This document shows positions 1 through 10,684 of a stretch of DNA of 64,000 nucleotides, in pieces. The position numbers and the translations under genes were made by a program. Below the pieces are notes generated by a model. The model saw nothing but the letters and a program-made list of their open reading frames with translations, ran no database searches and was not told the DNA's origin. Within the stretch, counting starts at the first letter, position 1; each line of letters starts with the position of its first letter. The stretch lies in the NCBI GenBank assembly GCA_946800325.1, contig OX326959.1, forward strand, positions 34,419,027-34,483,026. Direction: 5' to 3'. This DNA comes from Luzula sylvatica (lineage: Eukaryota; Streptophyta; Magnoliopsida; Poales; Juncaceae).

Positions 1-58
1 TTCTCTAAAATGAGCAAAATACTTCATTTTTCATGTTTTTCTCAAAAAACTTCGTGAT
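1..58 (+). repeat. Sub-unit A of the monomer (exemplar copy)
   Basis: This is the first of three roughly 58-bp sub-units in the first monomer. It starts TTCTCTAAAATGAGCAAAAT, then carries a T-rich stretch, the dyad TTTTTCTCAAAAAA (36-49), and a short GC-richer end (TTCGTG here, CTCCGGG or TTCCGTG in others). Its core aligns with those of B and C: a cluster of A and C, then T5, C, a short break, T5-6, two or three bases and A5-6. Two main variants recur through the array: GAGCAAAATACTTCATTTTTC and the GATC form with ATTATTC. Confidence 0.75.
36..49. other. T/A dyad of sub-unit A (exemplar)
   Basis: T5, CTC, A6: arms that can pair, with a 3-base centre, centred at position 42 of the monomer. 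Present with small changes in nearly every monomer. Confidence 0.7.
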
Positions 59-115
59 TGAAGACTAACACATACAAATTTCTATTTTTCCTATTTTTTG
101 CAAAAAATCAAAAAC
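59..115 (+). repeat. Sub-unit B of the monomer (exemplar copy)
   Basis: This is the second sub-unit, 57 bp. It opens with TGAAGACTAACAC and contains ATTTTTTGCAAAAAAT (93-108), a perfect 16-bp palindrome in this variant. Many other monomers read GCATAAAATC, which shortens the palindrome. The run of T before GC is the main source of length change in the array (for example a long run near 18,291-18,301). Sub-families include the TTCCCAATTTTTT form, the CCTACTTTTTCC form and the TTACTATTTTTTGC form. Confidence 0.75.
93..108. other. Perfect 16-bp palindrome of sub-unit B (exemplar)
   Basis: ATTTTTTGCAAAAAAT equals its own reverse complement. It is centred at 100.5 of the monomer. Monomers with GCATAAAATC keep only an imperfect version. 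Confidence 0.8.
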
Positions 116-174
116 TGAAGTCTAACACCTTCAAAAATATCAATTATCAATTGTTCTAAAAAAGACCTAAATAG
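116..174 (+). repeat. Sub-unit C of the monomer (exemplar copy)
   Basis: This is the third sub-unit, 59 bp. It opens with TGAAGTCTAACAC, which differs from the B opening at one base. Most copies carry the dyad TTTTTTCTAAAAAA. This exemplar is the less common variant ATCAATTGTTCT, which contains the palindrome CAATTG. That variant recurs in a fixed neighbourhood: it follows monomers with CTAAAAGAGTCC, as near 2,060, 12,860, 20,610, 27,990, 42,530, 46,710 and 61,920. Confidence 0.75.
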
Positions 175-323
175 TTCTCTAAAATGAGCAAAATACTTCA
201 TTTTTCATGTTTTTCTCAAAAAATTCCGGGATTGAAGACTAACACATACAAATTTATATTTTTACTATTTGTTGCATAAAATCCAAAACTGAAGTCTAAC
301 ACCTTCAAAAATATCAATTATCA

Positions 324-337
324 TTTTTTCTAAAAAA
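324..337. other. T/A dyad of sub-unit C (exemplar)
   Basis: T6, CT, A6, centred at 330.5, which is 156.5 in monomer coordinates. Together with the A and B dyads this gives three centres per monomer, spaced about 58.5, 56 and 59.5 bp. Confidence 0.7.
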
Positions 338-348
338 GACCAAAATAG

Positions 349-1830
349 TTCTCAAAAATTAGCAAAATACTTCATTTTTCATGTTTTTCTCAAAAAACTC
401 CGGGATTGAAGACTAACACATACAAATTTCTATTTTTCCTACTTTTTCCATAAAATCAAAAACTGAAGTCTAACACCTTAAAAAATATCAATTATCATTT
501 TTTCTAAAAAAGACCAAAATAGTTCTCTAAAATGAGCAAAATACTTTATTTTTCATGATATTCTCAAAAAACTCCGGGATTGAAGACTAACACATACGAA
601 TTTCTATTTTTCCTATTTTTTGCATAAAATAAAAAACTGAAGTCTAACACCTTCGAAAATATCCATTATCATTTTTTCTAAAAAAGACCAAAATAGTTCT
701 CTAAAATGAGCAAAATACTTCATTTTTCATGATTTTCTCAAAACATTCCGTGATTGAAGACTAACACATACAAATTTCAATTTTTCCATTTTTTTGCAAA
801 AAATCAAAAACTGAAGTCTAACACCTTAAAAAATATCAATTATCATTTTTTCTAAAAGAGTCCAAAATAGTTCTCTAAAATGAGCAAAATACTTCATTTT
901 TCATGTTTTTCTCAAAAAACTCCGTGATTGAAGACTAACACATACACATTTCTATTTTTCCTATTTTTTTGCAAAAAATCAAAAACTGAAGTCTAACACC
1001 TTCAAAAATATCAATTATCAATTGTTCTAAAAAAGACCAAAATAGTTCTCTAAAATGAGCAAAATACTTCATTTTTCATGTTTTTCTCAAAAAATTCCGG
1101 TATTGAAGTCTAACACATACAAATTTCTATTTTTACTATTTTTTGCATAAAATCCAAAACTGAAGTCTAACACCTTCAAAAATATCAATTATAATTTTTT
1201 CTAAAAAAGACCAAAATAGTTCTCTAAAATGAGCAAAATACTTCATTTTTCATGTTTTTCTCAAAAAACTCCGGGATTGAAGACTAACATATACAAATTT
1301 CTATTTTTCCAATTTTTTGCATAAAATCAAAAACTGAAGTCTAACACCTTCAAAAATATCAATTATCATTTTTTCTAAAAAAAACCAAAATAGTTCTCTA
1401 AAATGATCAAAATACTTCATTATTCATGTTTTTCTCAAAAAATTCCGTGATTGAAGACTAACACATACAAATTTCTATTTTCCCAATTTTTTGCAAAAAA
1501 TCAAAAACTGAAGTCTAACACCTTCAAAAATATCAATTATCATTTTTTCTAAAAAAGAGCAAAATAGTTCTCTAAAATGAGCAAAATACTTCATTTTTCA
1601 TGTTTTTCTCAAAAAACTCCGGGATTGAAGACTAACACATACAAATTTCTATTTTTCCCCACTTTTTCCATAAAATCAAAAACTGAAGTCTAACACCTTC
1701 AAAAATATCAATTATCATTTTTTCTAAAAAAGACCAAAATAGTTCTCTAAAATGAGCAAAATACTCCAGTTTTCATGTTTTTCTCAAAAAACTCTGGGAT
1801 TGAAGACTAACACATACAAATTTCTATTTT
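349..1830 (+). repeat. Block repeated at about 9.75-11.2 kb
   Basis: The succession of variant monomers here recurs at an offset of about 9,404 bp. Shared rare markers are CATACGAATTTC (593 and 9,997), the accompanying CTTCGAAAATATCC, and TTTTTCCCCACTTTTT (near 1,650 and 11,055). A few single-base differences and T-tract length changes separate the copies, so this is an older or partly diverged segmental duplication. Confidence 0.75.
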
Positions 1831-3482
1831 TCCAATTTTTTACATAAAATCAAAAACTGAAGTCTAACACCTTAAAAAATATCAATTATCATTTTTTCTA
1901 AAAGAGTCCAAAATAGTTCTCTAAAATGAGCAAAATACTTCATTTTTCATGTTTTTCTCAAAAAACTTCGTGATTGAAGACTAACACATACAAATTTCTA
2001 TTTTTCCTATTTTTTGCAAAAAATCAAAAACTGAAGTCTAACACCTTAAAAAATATCAATTATCAATTGTTCTAAAAAAGACCTAAATAGTTCTCTAAAA
2101 TGAGCAAAATACTTCATTTTTCATGTTTTTCTCAAAAAATTCCGGGATTGAAGACTAACACATACAAATTTATATTTTTACTATTTGTTGCATAAAATCC
2201 AAAACTGAAGTCTAACACCTTCAAAAATATCAATTATCATTTTTTCTAAAAAAGACCAAAATAGTTCTCTAAAATGAGCAAAATACTTAATTTTTCATGT
2301 TTTTCTCCAAAAACTCCGGGATTGAAGACTAACATATACAAATTTCTATTTTTACAATTTTTTGCATAAAATTAAAAACTGAAGTCTAACACCTTCAAAA
2401 ATATCAATTATCATTTTTTCTAAAAAAGACCAAAATAGTTCTCTAAAATGATCAAAATACTTCATTATTCATGTTTTTCTCAAAAAATTCCGTGATTGAA
2501 GACTAGCACATACAAATTTCTATTTTCCCAATTTTTTGCAAATAATCAAAAATTGAAGTCTAACACCTTCAAAAATATCAATTATCATTTTTCCTAAAAA
2601 AGAGCAAAATAGTTCTCTAAAATGAGCAAAATACTTCATTTTTCATGTTTTTCACAAAAAACTCCGGGATTGAAGACTAACACATACAAATTTCTATTTT
2701 TCCAATTTTTTGCAAAAAATCAAAAACTGAAGTCTAACACCTTCAAAAATATCAATTATCATTTTTTCTAAAAAAGACCAAAATAGTTCTCTAAAATGAT
2801 CAAAATACTTCATTATTCTTGTTTTTCCCAAAAAATTCTGTTATTGAAGACTAACACATACAAATTTCTATTTTCCCAATTTTTTGCAAAAAATCAAAAG
2901 CTGAAGTCTAACACCTTCCAAAATATCAATTATCATTTTTTCTAAAAAAGACCAAAATAGTTCTCTAAAATGAGCAAAATACTTCATTTTTCATGTTATT
3001 CTCAAAAAATTCCGTGATTGAGGACTAACACATACAAATTTCTATTTTTCCAATATTTTGCAAAAAATCAAAAACTGAAGTCTAACACCTTCAAAAATAT
3101 CAATTATCATTTTTTCTAAAAGAGTCCAAAATAATTCTCTAAAATAAGAAAAATACTTCATTTTTCATGTTTTTCTCAAAAAACTTCGTGATTGAAGACT
3201 AACACATACAAATTTCAATTTTTCCAATTTTTTGCAAAAAATCAAATAATGAAGTCTAACACCTTCAAAAATATCAATTATCATTTTTTCTAAAAAAGAC
3301 CAAAATAGTTGTCTAAAATGAGCAAAATACTTTATTTTTCATGATTTTCTCAAAAAATTCCGGGATTGAAGACTAACACATACAAATTTCTATTTTTCCA
3401 ATTTTTTGCAAAAAATAAAAAACTGAAGTCTAACACATTCAAAGATATCAATTATCATTTTTTCTAAAAAAGACCAAAATAG

Positions 3483-3567
3483 TTCTCTATAATGAGCAAA
3501 ATACTTCATTTTTCATGTTTTTCTCAAAAATATCAATTATTATTTTTTCTAAAAGAGTCCAAAATAA
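3483..3567 (+). repeat. 85-bp truncated monomer, copy 1
   Basis: The end of sub-unit A is fused to the end of C; all of B and the start of C are missing (89 bp). At the junction, TTTTTCTCAAAAA runs into TATCAATTATTA. The heptamer TCAAAAA occurs at both edges in a full monomer (CTCAAAAAACT and TTCAAAAATAT), so deletion between these short direct repeats explains it. The next monomer starts at 3,568 (TTCTCTAAAATGAGAAAA). Confidence 0.92.
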
Positions 3568-3899
3568 TTCTCTAAAATGAGAAAAATACTTCATTTTTCT
3601 TGTTTTTCTCAAAAAGCTTCGTGATTGAAGACTAACACATACAAATTTCTATTTTTCCTATTTTTTGCAAAAAATCAAAAACTGAAGTCTAACACCTTCA
3701 AAAATATCAATTATCATTTTTTCTAAAAAAGACCAAACTAGTTCTCTAAAATGAGCAAAATACTTCATTTTTCATGATTTTCTTATAAAATTCCGGGATT
3801 GAAGACGAACACATACAAATTTCTATTCTTCCTATTTTTTGCATAAAATCAAAAACTGAAGTCTAACACCTTCAAAAATATCAATTATCTTTTTTTCTA

Positions 3900-5270
3900 A
3901 AAAAGACCAAAATAGTTCTCTAAAATGAGCAAAATACTTCATTTTTCATGTTTTTCTCAAAAAACTCCGGGATTGAAGACTAACACATACAAATTTCTAT
4001 TTTTCCAATTTTTTGCATAAAACCAAAAACTGATGTGTAACACCTTCAAAAATATCAATTATCATTTTTTCTAAAAATGACCAAAATAGTTCTCTAAAAT
4101 GAGCAAAATACTTCAATATTCACTTTTTTCTCAAAAAATTCCGTGATTGAAGACTAACACATACAAATTTCTATTTTCCAAATTTTTTTGCAAAAAATCA
4201 CAAACTGAAGTCTAACACCTTCAAAAATATCAATTATCATTTTTTCTAAAAAACACCAAAATAGTTCTCTAAAATGAGCAAAATACTTCATTTTTCATGT
4301 TTTTCTCGAAAAAGTCCGTGATTGAAGACTAACACATACAAATTTCTATTTTTCCTATTTTTTGCATAAAATCAAAAACTGAAGTCTAACACCTTCAAAA
4401 ATATCAATTATCATTTTTTCTAAAAAAGACCAAACTAGTTCTCTAAAATGAGCAAAATACTTCATTTTTCATGATTTTCTCAAAAAATTCCGTGATTGAA
4501 GACTAACACATACAAATTACAATTTTTCCAATTTTTTGCACAAAATCAAAAACTGAAGTCTAACACCTTCAAAAATATCAATTATCATTTTTTCTAAAAG
4601 AGTCCAAAATAATTCTCTAAAATAAGAAAAATACTTCATTTTTCATGTTTTTCTCAAAAAACTCCGGGATTGAAGACTAACACATACAAATTTCTATTTT
4701 TCCAATTTTTTGCATAAAATCAAAAACTGATGTGTAACACCTTCAAAAATATCAATTATCATTTTTTCTAAAAATGACCAAAATAGTTCTCTAAAATGAG
4801 CAAAATACTTCAATATTCACTTTTTTCTCAAAAAATTCCGTGATTGAAGACTAACACATACAAATTTCTATTTTCCAAATTTTTTTGCAAAAAATCACAA
4901 ACTGAAGTCTAACACCATCAAAAATATCAATTATCATTTTTTCTAAAAAACACCAAAATAGTTCTCTAAAATGAGCAAAATACTTCATTTTTCATGTTTT
5001 TCTCGAAAAAGTCCGTGATTGAAGACTAACACATACAAATTTCTATTTTTCCTATTTTTTGCAAAAAATCAAAAACTGAAGTCTAACACCTTCAAAAATA
5101 TCAATTATCATTTTTTCTAAAAAAGACCAAACTAGTTCTCTAAAATGAGCAAAATACTTCATTTTTCATGATTTTCTCAAAAAATTCCGTGATTGAAGAC
5201 TAACACATACAAATTACAATTTTTCCAATTTTTTGCATAAAATCAAAAACTGAAGTCTAACACCTTCAAA
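3900..5270 (+). repeat. 697-bp four-monomer tandem duplication
   Basis: CTTCAATATTCAC occurs at 4,111 and 4,808, and TGATGTGTAACACC at about 4,032 and 4,729, both 697 bp apart (four monomers plus 1 bp). The two copies share the ATTTTTTTGCAAAAAATC variant and the CTCGAAAAAGTCCGTG monomer that follows. The equivalent block at 7,060-7,630 is single, so the local duplication happened after, or independently of, the 3,045-bp duplication around it. Confidence 0.85.
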
Positions 5271-6527
5271 AATATCAATTATCATTTTTTCTAAAAAAGA
5301 CCAAAATAGTTCTCTAAAATGAGCAAAATACTTAATTTTTCATGTTTTTCTCCAAAAACTCCGGGATTGAAGACTAACATATACAAATTTCTATTTTTAC
5401 AATTTTTTGCATAAAATTAAAAACTGAAGTCTAACACCTTCAAAAATATCAATTATCATTTTTTCTAAAAAAGACCAAAATAGTTCTCTAAAATGATCAA
5501 AATACTTCATTATTCATGTTTTTCTCAAAAAATTCCGTGATTGAAGACTAGCACATACAAATTTCTATTTTCCCAATTTTTTGCAAAAAATCAAAAATTG
5601 AAGTCTAACACCTTCAAAAATATCAATTATCATTTTTCCTAAAAAAGAGCAAAATAGTTCTCTAAAATGAGCAAAATACTTCATTTTTCATGTTTTTCTC
5701 AAACAACTCCGGGATTGAAGACTAACACATACAAATTTCTATTTTTCCAATTTTTTGCATAAAATCAAAAACTGAAGTCTAACACCTTCAAAAATATCAA
5801 TTATCATTTTTTCTAAAAAAGACCAAAATAGTTCTCTAAAATGATCAAAATACTTCATTATTCTTGTTTTTCCCAAAATATTCTGTTATTGAAGACTAAC
5901 ACATACAAATTTCTATTTTCCCAACTTTTTGCAAAAAATCAAAAGCTGAAGTCTAACACCTTCCAAAATATCAATTATCATTTTTTCTAAAAAAGACCAA
6001 AATAGTTCTCTAAAATGAGCAAAATACTTCATTTTTCATGTTATTCTCAAAAAATTCCGTGATTGAGGACTAACACATACAAATTTCTATTTTTCCAATA
6101 TTTTGCAAAAAATCAAAAACTGAAGTCTAACACCTTCAAAAATATCAATTATCATTTTTTCTAAAAGAGTCCAAAATAATTCTCTAAAATAAGAAAAATA
6201 CTTCATTTTTCATGTTTTTCTCAAAAAACTTCGTGATTGAAGACTAACACATACAAATTTCAATTTTTCCAATTTTTTGCAAAAAATCAAATAATGAAGT
6301 CTAACACCTTCAAAAATATCAATTATCATTTTTTCTAAAAAAGACCAAAATAGTTGTCTAAAATGAGCAAAATACTTTATTTTTCATGATTTTCTCAAAA
6401 AATTCCGGGATTGAAGACTAACACATACAAATTTCTATTTTTCCAATTTTTTGCAAAAAATAAAAAACTGAAGTCTAACACATTCAAAGATATCAATTAT
6501 CATTTTTTCTAAAAAAGACCAAAATAG

Positions 6528-6612
6528 TTCTCTATAATGAGCAAAATACTTCATTTTTCATGTTTTTCTCAAAAATATCAATTATTATTTTTTCTAAAAG
6601 AGTCCAAAATAA
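6528..6612 (+). repeat. 85-bp truncated monomer, copy 2
   Basis: Same length and junction as the unit at 3,483, 3,045 bp downstream of it. It follows the same ACATTCAAAGATATC monomer, so it was copied as part of the block and not formed anew. Confidence 0.92.
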
Positions 6613-7640
6613 TTCTCTAAAATGAGAAAAATACTTCATTTTTCTTGTTTTTCTCAAAAAGCTTCGTGATTGAAGACTAACACATACAAATTTCTATTTT
6701 TCCTATTTTTTGCAAAAAATCAAAAACTGAAGTCTAACACCTTCAAAAATATCAATTATCATTTTTTCTAAAAAAGACCAAACAAGTTCTCTAAAATGAG
6801 CAAAATACTTCATTTTTCATGATTTTCTTATAAAATTCCGGGATTGAAGACGAACACATACAAATTTCTATTCTTCCTATTTTTTGCATAAAATCAAAAA
6901 CTGAAGTCTAACACCTTCAAAAATATCAATTATCTTTTTTTCTAAAAAAGACCAAAATAGTTCTCTAAAATGAGCAAAATACTTCATTTTTCATGTTTTT
7001 CTCAAAAAACTCCGGGATTGAAGACTAACACATACAAATTTCTATTTTTCCAATTTTTTGCATAAAATCAAAAACTGATGTGTAACACCTTCAAAAATAT
7101 CAATTATCATTTTTTCTAAAAATGACCAAAATAGTTCTCTAAAATGAGCAAAATACTTCAATATTCACTTTTTTCTCAAAAAATTCCGTGATTGAAGACT
7201 AACACATACAAATTTCTATTTTCCAAATTTTTTTGCAAAAAATCACAAACTGAAGTCTAACACCTTCAAAAATATCAATTATCATTTTTTCTAAAAAACA
7301 CCAAAATAGTTCTCTAAAATGAGCAAAATACTTCATTTTTCATGTTTTTCTCGAAAAAGTCCGTGATTGAAGACTAACACATACAAATTTCTATTTTTCC
7401 TATTTTTTGCATAAAATCAAAAACTGAAGTCTAACACCTTCAAAAATATCAATTATCATTTTTTCTAAAAAAGACCAAACTAGTTCTCTAAAATGAGCAA
7501 AATACTTCATTTTTCATGATTTTCTCAAAAAATTCCGTGATTGAAGACTAACACATACAAATTACAATTTTTCTAATTTTTTGCACAAAATCAAAAACTG
7601 AAGTCTAACACCTTCAAAAATATCAATTATCATTTTTTCT

Positions 7641-9750
7641 AAAAAAGACCAAAATAGTTCTCTAAAATGATCAAAATACTTCTTTCATGTTTTTCTCAAA
7701 AAACTCCGGGATTGAAGACTAACACATACAAATTTCTATTTTTCCTACTTTTTCCATAAAATCAAAAACTGAAGTCTAACACCTTCAAAAATATCAATTA
7801 TCATTTTTTCTAAAAAAGACCAAAATATATCTCTAAAATGAGCAAAATACTTCATTTTTCATGTTTGTCTCAAAAAATTCCCGGATTGAAGACTAACACA
7901 TACAAATTTCTATTTTTCTTATTTTTTGCATAAAATCAAAAACTGAAGTCTAACACTTTCAAAAATATCAATTATCATTTTTTTCTAAAAAAGACCAAAA
8001 TAGTTCTCTAAAATGAGCAAAATACTTCATTTTTCATGTTTTTCTCAAAAAACTCCTGGATTGAAGACTAACACATACAAATTTCTATTTTTCCAATTTT
8101 TTTGCATAAAATCAAAAACTGATGTCTAACACCTTCAAAAATATCAATTATCATTTTTTCTAAAAAAGACCAAAATAGTTCTCTAAAATGATCAAAATAC
8201 TTCATTATTCATGTTTATCTCAAAAAATTCCGTGATTGAAGACAAACACATACAAATTTCTATTTTCCCAATTTTTTTTGCAAAAAATCACAAACTGAAG
8301 TCTAACACCTTCAAAAATATCAATTATCATTTTTTCTAAAAAACACCAAAATAGTTCTCTAAAATGAGCAAAATACTTCATTTTTCATGTTTTTCTCGAA
8401 AAACTCCGTGATTGAAGACAAACACATACAAATTTATATTTTTCCTATTTTTTGCATAAAATCAAAAACTGAAGTCTAACACCTTCAAAAATATCAATTA
8501 TCATTTTTTCTAAAAAAGACCAAACTAGTTCTCTAAAATGAGCAAAATACTTCATTTTTCATGATTTTCTCAAAAAATTCCGTGATTGAAGACTAACACA
8601 TACAAATTTCTATTTTTACCTACTTTTTCCATAAAATCAAAAACTGAAGTCTAACACCTTCAAAAATATCAATTATCATTTTTTCTAAAAAAGACCAAAA
8701 TAGTTCTCTAAAATGAGCAAAATACTTCAGTTTTCATGTTTTTCTCAAAAAACTGCGCGATTGAAGACTAACACATACAAATTTCTATTTTTCCAATTTT
8801 TTGCATAAAATCAAAAACTAAAGTCTAACACCTTCAAAAATATCAATTATCATTTTTTCTAAAAAAGACCAAAATAGTTCTCTAAAATGATCAAAATACT
8901 TCATTATTCATGTTTATCTCAAAAAATTCCGTGATTGAAGACTAACACATACAAATTTCTATTTTCCCAATTTTTTTTGCAAAAAATCACAAACTGAAGT
9001 CTAACACCTTCAAAAATATCAATTATCATTTTTTCTAAAAAACACCAAAATAGTTCTCTAAAATGAGCAAAATACTTCATTTTTCATGTTTTTCTCAAAA
9101 AACTCCGGGATTGAAGACTAACACATACAAATTTCTATTTTTCCCCACTTTTTCCATAAAATCAAAAACTGAAGTCTAACACCTTCAAAAATATCAATTA
9201 TCATTTTTTCTAAAAAAGACCAAAATAGTTCTCTAAAATGAGCAAAATACTCCAGTTTTCATGTTTTTCTCAAAAAACTCCGGGATTGAAGACTAACACA
9301 TACAAATTTCTATTTTTCCAATTTTTTACATAAAATCAAAAACTGAAGTCTAACACCTTCAAAAATATCAATTATCATTTTTTCTAAAAAAGACCAAAAT
9401 AGTTCTCTAAAATGATCAAAATACTTCATTATTCATGTTTATCTCAAAAAATTCCGTGATTGAAGACTAACACATACAAATTTATATTTTCCAAATTTTT
9501 TTTGCAAAAAATCACAAACTGAAGTCTAACACCTTCAAAAATATCAATTATCATTTTTTCTAAAAAACACCAAAAGAGTTCTCTAAAATGAGAAAAATAC
9601 TTCATTTTTCATGTTTTTCTCAAAAAACTCCGGGATTGAAGACTAACACATACAAATTTCTATTTTCCCAATTTTTTGCAAAAAATCAAAAACTGAAGTC
9701 TAACACCTTCAAAAATATCAATTATAATTTTTTCTAAAAAAGACCAAAAT
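7641..9750 (+). repeat. Satellite segment with GTTTATCTC monomers at 3- and 4-unit spacing
   Basis: This is ordinary array with no gene. It starts with a 171-bp marker monomer at 7,658. The variant CATGTTTATCTC occurs at 8,210, 8,909 and 9,434, about four and then three monomers apart, each time followed by a long B-tract variant ending CACAAACTGAAG. The part up to about 8.3 kb is repeated at 17.66-18.3 kb with an offset of 10,021 bp. Confidence 0.8.
7658..7828 (+). repeat. 171-bp marker monomer, copy 1
   Basis: Sub-unit A reads TACTTCTTTCATG where others read TACTTCATTTTTCATG, a 3-bp loss. The next monomer starts ATCTCT (from AAAATATATCTCT) and carries CATGTTTGTCTC. These changes travel together in the copies of this marker. 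Confidence 0.9.
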
Positions 9751-10684
9751 AGTTCTCAAAAATGAGCAAAATACTTCATTTTTCATGTTTTTCTCAAAAA
9801 ACTCCGGGATTGAAGACTAACACATACAAATTTCTATTTTTCCTACTTTTTCCATAAAATCAAAAACTGAAGTCTAACACCTTAAAAAATATCAATTATC
9901 ATTTTTTCTAAAAAAGACCAAAATAGTTCTCTAAAATGAGCAAAATACTTTATTTTTCATGATTTTCTCAAAAAACTCCGGGATTGAAGACTAACACATA
10001 CGAATTTCTATTTTTCCTATTTTTTGCATAAAATAAAAAACTGAAGTCTAACACCTTCGAAAATATCCATTATCATTTTTTCTAAAAAAGACCAAAATAG
10101 TTCTCTAAAATGAGCAAAATACTTCATTTTTCATTATTTTCTCAAAACATTCCGTGATTGAAGACTAACACATACAAATTTCAATTTTTCCATTTTTTTG
10201 CAAAAAATCAAAAACTGAAGTCTAACACCTTAAAAAATATCAATTATCATTTTTTCTAAAAGAGTCCAAAATAGTTCTCTAAAATGAGCAAAATACTTCA
10301 TTTTTCTTGTTTTTCTCAAAAAACTTCGTGATTGAAGACTAACACATACAAATTTCTATTTTTCCTATTTTTTGCAAAAAATCAAAAACTGAAGTCTAAC
10401 ACCTTCAAAAATATCAATTATCAATTGTTCTAAAAAAGACCAAAATAGTTCTCTAAAATGAGCAAAATACTTCATTTTTCATGTTTTTCTCAAAAAATTC
10501 CGGTATTGAAGTCTAACACATACAAATTTCTATTTTTACTATTTTTTGCATAAAATCCAAAACTGAAGTCTAACACCTTCAAAAATATCAATTATAATTT
10601 TTTCTAAAAAAGACCAAAATAGTTCTCTAAAATGAGCAAAATACTTCATTTTTCATGTTTTTCTCAAAAAACTCCGGGATTGAA

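Larger units (their letters stand above)
1..345 (+). repeat. Two-monomer segment with a close copy at 1,917-2,261
   Basis: This segment shares two rare variants with 1,917-2,261: GACCTAAATAG (164 and 2,080) and ACTATTTGTTGC (about 265 and 2,180). The spacing is 1,916 bp, about eleven monomers. The ACTATTTGTTGC variant also occurs near 20,733. The segment begins exactly at a monomer start because the window edge happens to fall there. Confidence 0.7.
2215..7640 (+). repeat. Imperfect duplication with 3,045-bp spacing
   Basis: Rare markers repeat exactly 3,045 bp apart: TACTTAATTTTTC (2,284 and 5,329), the GACTAGCACATAC form (about 2,502 and 5,547), the 85-bp truncated monomer (3,483 and 6,528) and CTTCAATATTCAC (4,111 and 7,156). 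Content of about 2.4 kb is shared (2,215-4,585 with 5,260-7,630), and an extra four-monomer duplicate fills the gap. Few base differences are visible, for example near 2,666 against 5,711 and 3,741 against 6,785. Seventeen full monomers plus one 85-bp unit account for the spacing to within 2 bp. Confidence 0.85.

Noticed and set aside
46..65. CENP-B box
   Set aside because: TTCG or CCGGG fragments appear at the A/B boundary, but the spacing TTCG-4-A-2-CGGG is not met on either strand.
59..128. CRISPR-like spaced repeats (TGAAGACTAACAC and TGAAGTCTAACAC every 57 or 117 bp)
   Set aside because: The intervening sequences are themselves repeated hundreds of times, so there are no unique spacers, no leader and no cas genes.
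10..150. Open reading frame of about 48 codons starting ATGAGCAAAATA, repeated in many monomers
   Set aside because: The frame exists because 174 is divisible by 3. It closes at TAA in GCATAAAATC or at TTCTAAAAA, varies with every indel, encodes only a low-complexity K/F/N-rich peptide, and shows no codon-position bias in substitutions.
1..174. Reverse-strand reading frame of about 37 codons across A and C sub-units
   Set aside because: It ends at TAG opposite the B T-tract in all B variants checked and has no conserved start context. It is a by-product of the repeat.
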